Shown piece after piece: positions 5,936 through 7,807 of a stretch of 7,807 nt of DNA. The stretch spans positions 1-7,807 of the forward strand of contig DHJP01000167.1 in assembly GCA_002404395.1 (NCBI GenBank), given 5' to 3'. Source of the DNA: Clostridiales bacterium UBA4717 (lineage in GTDB: Bacteria > Bacillota > Clostridia > Oscillospirales > CAG-272). Position numbers and translations under genes: made by a program. Position 1 is the first letter of the stretch; each line of letters opens with the position of its first letter. The notes under the pieces are model-generated. The model worked only from the letters and a program-made list of their open reading frames with translations. It was not told the DNA's origin and ran no database searches.

Positions 5936-5987
5936 GACGCGGGAGTTGCCCTTGTCGGGCACCGCGTCATATTGCCGCTTTTGCGGC
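5936..5987 (+). promoter_or_regulatory. Two consecutive GC-rich hairpins before the VOC gene
   Basis: Hairpin one: GACGCGG (5936-5942) pairs with CCGCGTC (5962-5968), and an inner TGCCC (5947-5951) pairs with GGGCA (5957-5961); only GAGT bulges on the left arm. Hairpin two: GCCGC (5974-5978) and GCGGC (5983-5987) with a TTTT loop, ending next to the SD of the VOC gene. No T tract follows either on the plus strand, so simple termination of the upstream gene is doubtful. A role in mRNA stability or translation is possible. Confidence 0.5.
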
Positions 5988-6001
5988 GGAAAGGTAAAAA
6001 T

Positions 6002-6412
6002 ATGGAAAACAAAAAAATGCCGGGACTCAAGATCGCGCACCTTGCGCTGAAAGCTACCGATTTTGAGAGATCGTACAAGTTCTACACCGAAGGAATGGGA
6101 ATGATCCCGTATATTTCGTGGGGCGAGGGCGACCATCATATCCAGATGCTGAAATTTGCCGGAGGCGAAGGGATCCTTGAGCTTTTTGCGGGCGGAAGCG
6201 ATGCCGAAGCCGAGCTTGGCAAGTATATTCATTTTGCTTACGGTGTTGACGACGTGGATAAAGCGTATGAAACTGCGCTTGCCGCAGGCGCAAAGCCGCT
6301 TACTCCGCCGAAGACCGTGGAGCTTGACAGCGAGCCGCGTAAGGTAACGATCCATATTGCGTTTGTTTACGGTCCCGACAACGAACAGATCGAATTTTTT
6401 AAGGAAGTTTAA
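6002..6412 (+). CDS. VOC-superfamily (glyoxalase/dioxygenase fold) metalloprotein
   Basis: A 136-residue cytoplasmic protein of the vicinal-oxygen-chelate superfamily, made of two paired beta-alpha-beta-beta-beta modules. The N-terminal motif (IAHLALKATDFERSYKFYTE) and the C-terminal YGPDNEQIEFFKEV are typical. Four candidate metal ligands sit where glyoxalase-type enzymes have them: His13, Glu60, His77 and Glu131. That supports an active metal enzyme such as a lactoylglutathione-lyase-like or isomerase enzyme; the substrate cannot be told. I chose ATG 6002 because GGAAAGG (5988-5994) is 7 bases upstream; a TTG at 5972 in the same frame would start inside a hairpin. It is followed after 15 bp by an ABM-fold gene, so the two are likely cotranscribed. 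I found no convincing promoter directly upstream. Confidence 0.88.
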   Translation: MENKKMPGLKIAHLALKATDFERSYKFYTEGMGMIPYISWGEGDHHIQMLKFAGGEGILELFAGGSDAEAELGKYIHFAYGVDDVDKAYETALAAGAKPLTPPKTVELDSEPRKVTIHIAFVYGPDNEQIEFFKEV

Positions 6413-6427
6413 GCGAGGAAAGTAAAA

Positions 6428-6721
6428 ATGATAGCAACGACCGTAATTATCCGCGTTAAACCCGAGAACATAGAGGATTTCAAGCGCATATCGCTTTATA
6501 ATCACGAAAATTCGCGCAAAGAACCCGGAAATGTACGCTTCGACGTACTTCAGTCAAATGACGATCCGACCTATTTTACGCTGTACGAAGTGTACAAGAC
6601 GGCAGAGGATGCAGCGGCTCACAAGGAGACCGGGCATTATAAAAAATGGCGTGATACCGTTGAGCCGTACATGGAAACAAAGCGGATCGGCATTGCGCAT
6701 ACGCCGCTTGCCTTTGACTGA
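6428..6721 (+). CDS. ABM-fold protein, LsrG/quinol-monooxygenase-like
   Basis: A 97-residue protein of the antibiotic biosynthesis monooxygenase (ABM) superfamily, a dimeric ferredoxin-like fold. The core EPGNVRFDVLQ (32-42), the YEVYKTAEDAAAHKETGHY stretch (53-71) and a following KKW resemble the pattern I recall for LsrG (phospho-AI-2 isomerase) and for cofactor-free quinol monooxygenases of the YgiN type. No other lsr gene is visible, so an AI-2 role is not supported by context. GAGGAA (6415-6420) lies 7 bases before the ATG. The gap to the VOC gene is 15 bp, suggesting one mRNA and perhaps a shared role in processing a reactive carbonyl or quinone-like compound (inference). Confidence 0.87.
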   Translation: MIATTVIIRVKPENIEDFKRISLYNHENSRKEPGNVRFDVLQSNDDPTYFTLYEVYKTAEDAAAHKETGHYKKWRDTVEPYMETKRIGIAHTPLAFD

Positions 6722-6794
6722 AGAGGGCAAAACGGAGCCCGGAGCTTATTTGGCTCATTAAACAGAAAAGAAAGTTCTCGGAGTGAATTGAAAT

Positions 6795-7760
6795 ATGAAG
6801 CTGTTCGGAAAGGAATTTAAACTGTTCAGTTATTCCCTTGATGGCAAAGGCGTAAAAAAAGAGCCTGAGGGCCCGAAAAATCTCAAAAATTTCTTTGTCA
6901 GCTATGCGCGCAGGTTCGGGCAGATCGTGAGCGTGAACCTTTATTATGTTTTCGGAAATTTCCCGATATTCTTTGCGATGCTTGCCCTGAGCGGAAACCT
7001 GAACACCAAATACCCTGCTCCCACCTCAAGAGTTTTTACCGCGCTGTACGGCGCAATGACGGCGTCTGACACGCCGATCACTTCGACGCTGTTCGGAGTG
7101 TTCGGTACAAAAGGCGAGCTGTCTATGCCGACGCTTGCCACGAATGTTTTCTGGTGGCTGTCGTTGCTTGTATTTTTGACATTCGGACTTGTAAATATCG
7201 GCGCAAGCTATATTTTGCGGAACATGGTCAAAGGCGAGCCGATATTCATGTGGAGCGATTTCTGGTACGCGATAAAAAAGAATCTGAGGCAGGGTATTAT
7301 TCTCGGAGCGCTTGATCTGCTGTTTATGCTTCTGATCGCGTATGATATAGTGTTTTTCTACAGCAATCTCGGCAACTTTATGCTCGGAGTGTTCTTCTGG
7401 TTCAGTCTGTTTGCGGCGATCCTTTATTGCTTTATGCGTTACTATATGTATATAGTGACCGTGACGTTCGATCTGTCGATATTCAAGATCCTGAAGAACG
7501 CGTTGATATTTGCGATTCTCGGTTTCAAGCGCAATATAATGGCTTTGCTCGGCACTGCGGTGTTTGTGCTTATAACCTCGTATATATTTGCACTGTTTGT
7601 TCCGCTCGGAATAATAATCCCGTTTGTGTTGTTGTTCGGAAGCTGTTCGTACATGGCGGCATATGCCGCTTTCCCGAAGATCAAACAGCATATGATCGAC
7701 CCGTATTACGTTGAGGAAGAGAAAGACGAGATCGAGCCTATATTCAAAGATCGCGGGTAA
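6795..7760 (+). CDS. YesL/DUF624-family integral membrane protein
   Basis: A 321-residue membrane protein. A charged N-terminus (1-40) is followed by hydrophobic segments at about 43-66, 117-140, 166-188, 194-215, 246-267 and 270-292, then an acidic tail. The stretch YILRNMVKGEPIFMWSDFWYAIKKNLRQG (139-167, core RNMVKGE and KKNLRQG) is characteristic of the YesL/DUF624 family. These proteins are often encoded beside carbohydrate ABC transporters and glycoside hydrolases in Firmicutes; their biochemical role is not well established. GGAG (6780-6783) lies 11 bases before the ATG, a rather long spacing. It follows the ABM gene by 73 bp without a convincing terminator or promoter. The family assignment is from memory of the motif. 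Confidence 0.8.
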   Translation: MKLFGKEFKLFSYSLDGKGVKKEPEGPKNLKNFFVSYARRFGQIVSVNLYYVFGNFPIFFAMLALSGNLNTKYPAPTSRVFTALYGAMTASDTPITSTLFGVFGTKGELSMPTLATNVFWWLSLLVFLTFGLVNIGASYILRNMVKGEPIFMWSDFWYAIKKNLRQGIILGALDLLFMLLIAYDIVFFYSNLGNFMLGVFFWFSLFAAILYCFMRYYMYIVTVTFDLSIFKILKNALIFAILGFKRNIMALLGTAVFVLITSYIFALFVPLGIIIPFVLLFGSCSYMAAYAAFPKIKQHMIDPYYVEEEKDEIEPIFKDRG

Positions 7761-7780
7761 TGATAGATTAACAAAGCAAA

Positions 7781-7807
7781 AAGGGGGGTGTAAAAACTCA
7801 AAATGAG
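7781..7807 (+). other. Probable start of the next gene (cut by the window end)
   Basis: A very G-rich SD (AAGGGGGGTG, 7781-7790) is followed by an ATG at 7803-7805, two bases before the window ends. The spacing of 12 bases is long but workable. Lying 42 bp after the YesL-type gene, it suggests an operon. In many Clostridia the partner of YesL is a sugar ABC transporter component, which is inference here. Confidence 0.5.

Noticed and set aside
5789..6505. Minus-strand frame of 238 codons across the spacer and the VOC gene
   Set aside because: It overlaps a clear VOC gene on the plus strand, has no recognisable domain, and reads as a shadow frame.
6735..6757. Hairpin GAGCC/GGCTC after the ABM gene as a terminator
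   Set aside because: The stem is only 5 bp with a long loop and no T tract follows.
7026..7691. Minus-strand frame of 221 codons opposite the YesL-type gene
   Set aside because: The charged, His/Arg/Gln-rich translation is the antisense of membrane-segment codons, with no family match.

Overview
The window looks like chromosomal DNA of a low-to-mid GC, Gram-positive anaerobe of the Clostridia, probably a gut Oscillospirales/Ruminococcaceae-type bacterium. This is inferred from purine-rich Shine-Dalgarno (SD) sequences, TTGACA/TGnTATAAT-type promoters, a secreted protein with SLH and Listeria-Bacteroides (InlB-B type) repeats, and a YesL-family membrane protein. I see no insertion sequence, phage gene, CRISPR array or integrase.

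Left part (1-3601). Positions 1-132 hold no gene or site I can support. A near-perfect promoter (133-161) drives a CAT-anticodon tRNA with an encoded CCA end (183-259). Its acceptor stem points to tRNA-Ile2 (reader of AUA) rather than elongator Met. A perfect 12-bp terminator hairpin follows at once. Converging on it from the minus strand is a 950-residue secreted protein (GTG start at 3248, stop at 396). It has a signal peptide, an N-terminal beta-type region, three SLH modules, an Asp/Lys-rich linker, a transglutaminase-like domain with an intact Cys-His-Asp triad, one InlB-B repeat and a C-terminal region with two degenerate W-rich repeats. Its leader is unusual: a 16-bp perfect palindrome, plus three copies of a 9-mer of which two could compete to pair around the start codon.

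The 353-bp divergent intergenic region (3249-3601) carries back-to-back promoters for the surface protein and for cca. It also holds four perfect tandem copies of a 10-bp unit just upstream of the cca ribosome-binding site.

Right part (3602-7807), all plus strand: cca (CCA-adding tRNA nucleotidyltransferase with HD domain); a 213-residue polytopic membrane protein with its own extended -10 promoter and SpoIIM-like size and topology; a 237-bp spacer with a possible 31-codon ORF and two GC-rich hairpins; a two-gene unit of a VOC/glyoxalase-fold protein and an ABM-fold (LsrG-like) protein 15 bp apart; and a YesL/DUF624-type membrane protein. The window ends at a strong SD and an ATG that probably begins the next gene.

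Most genes are of known families. The parts most worth a second look are regulatory: the surface-protein leader with possible alternative pairings, and the 4 x 10-bp repeat before cca.
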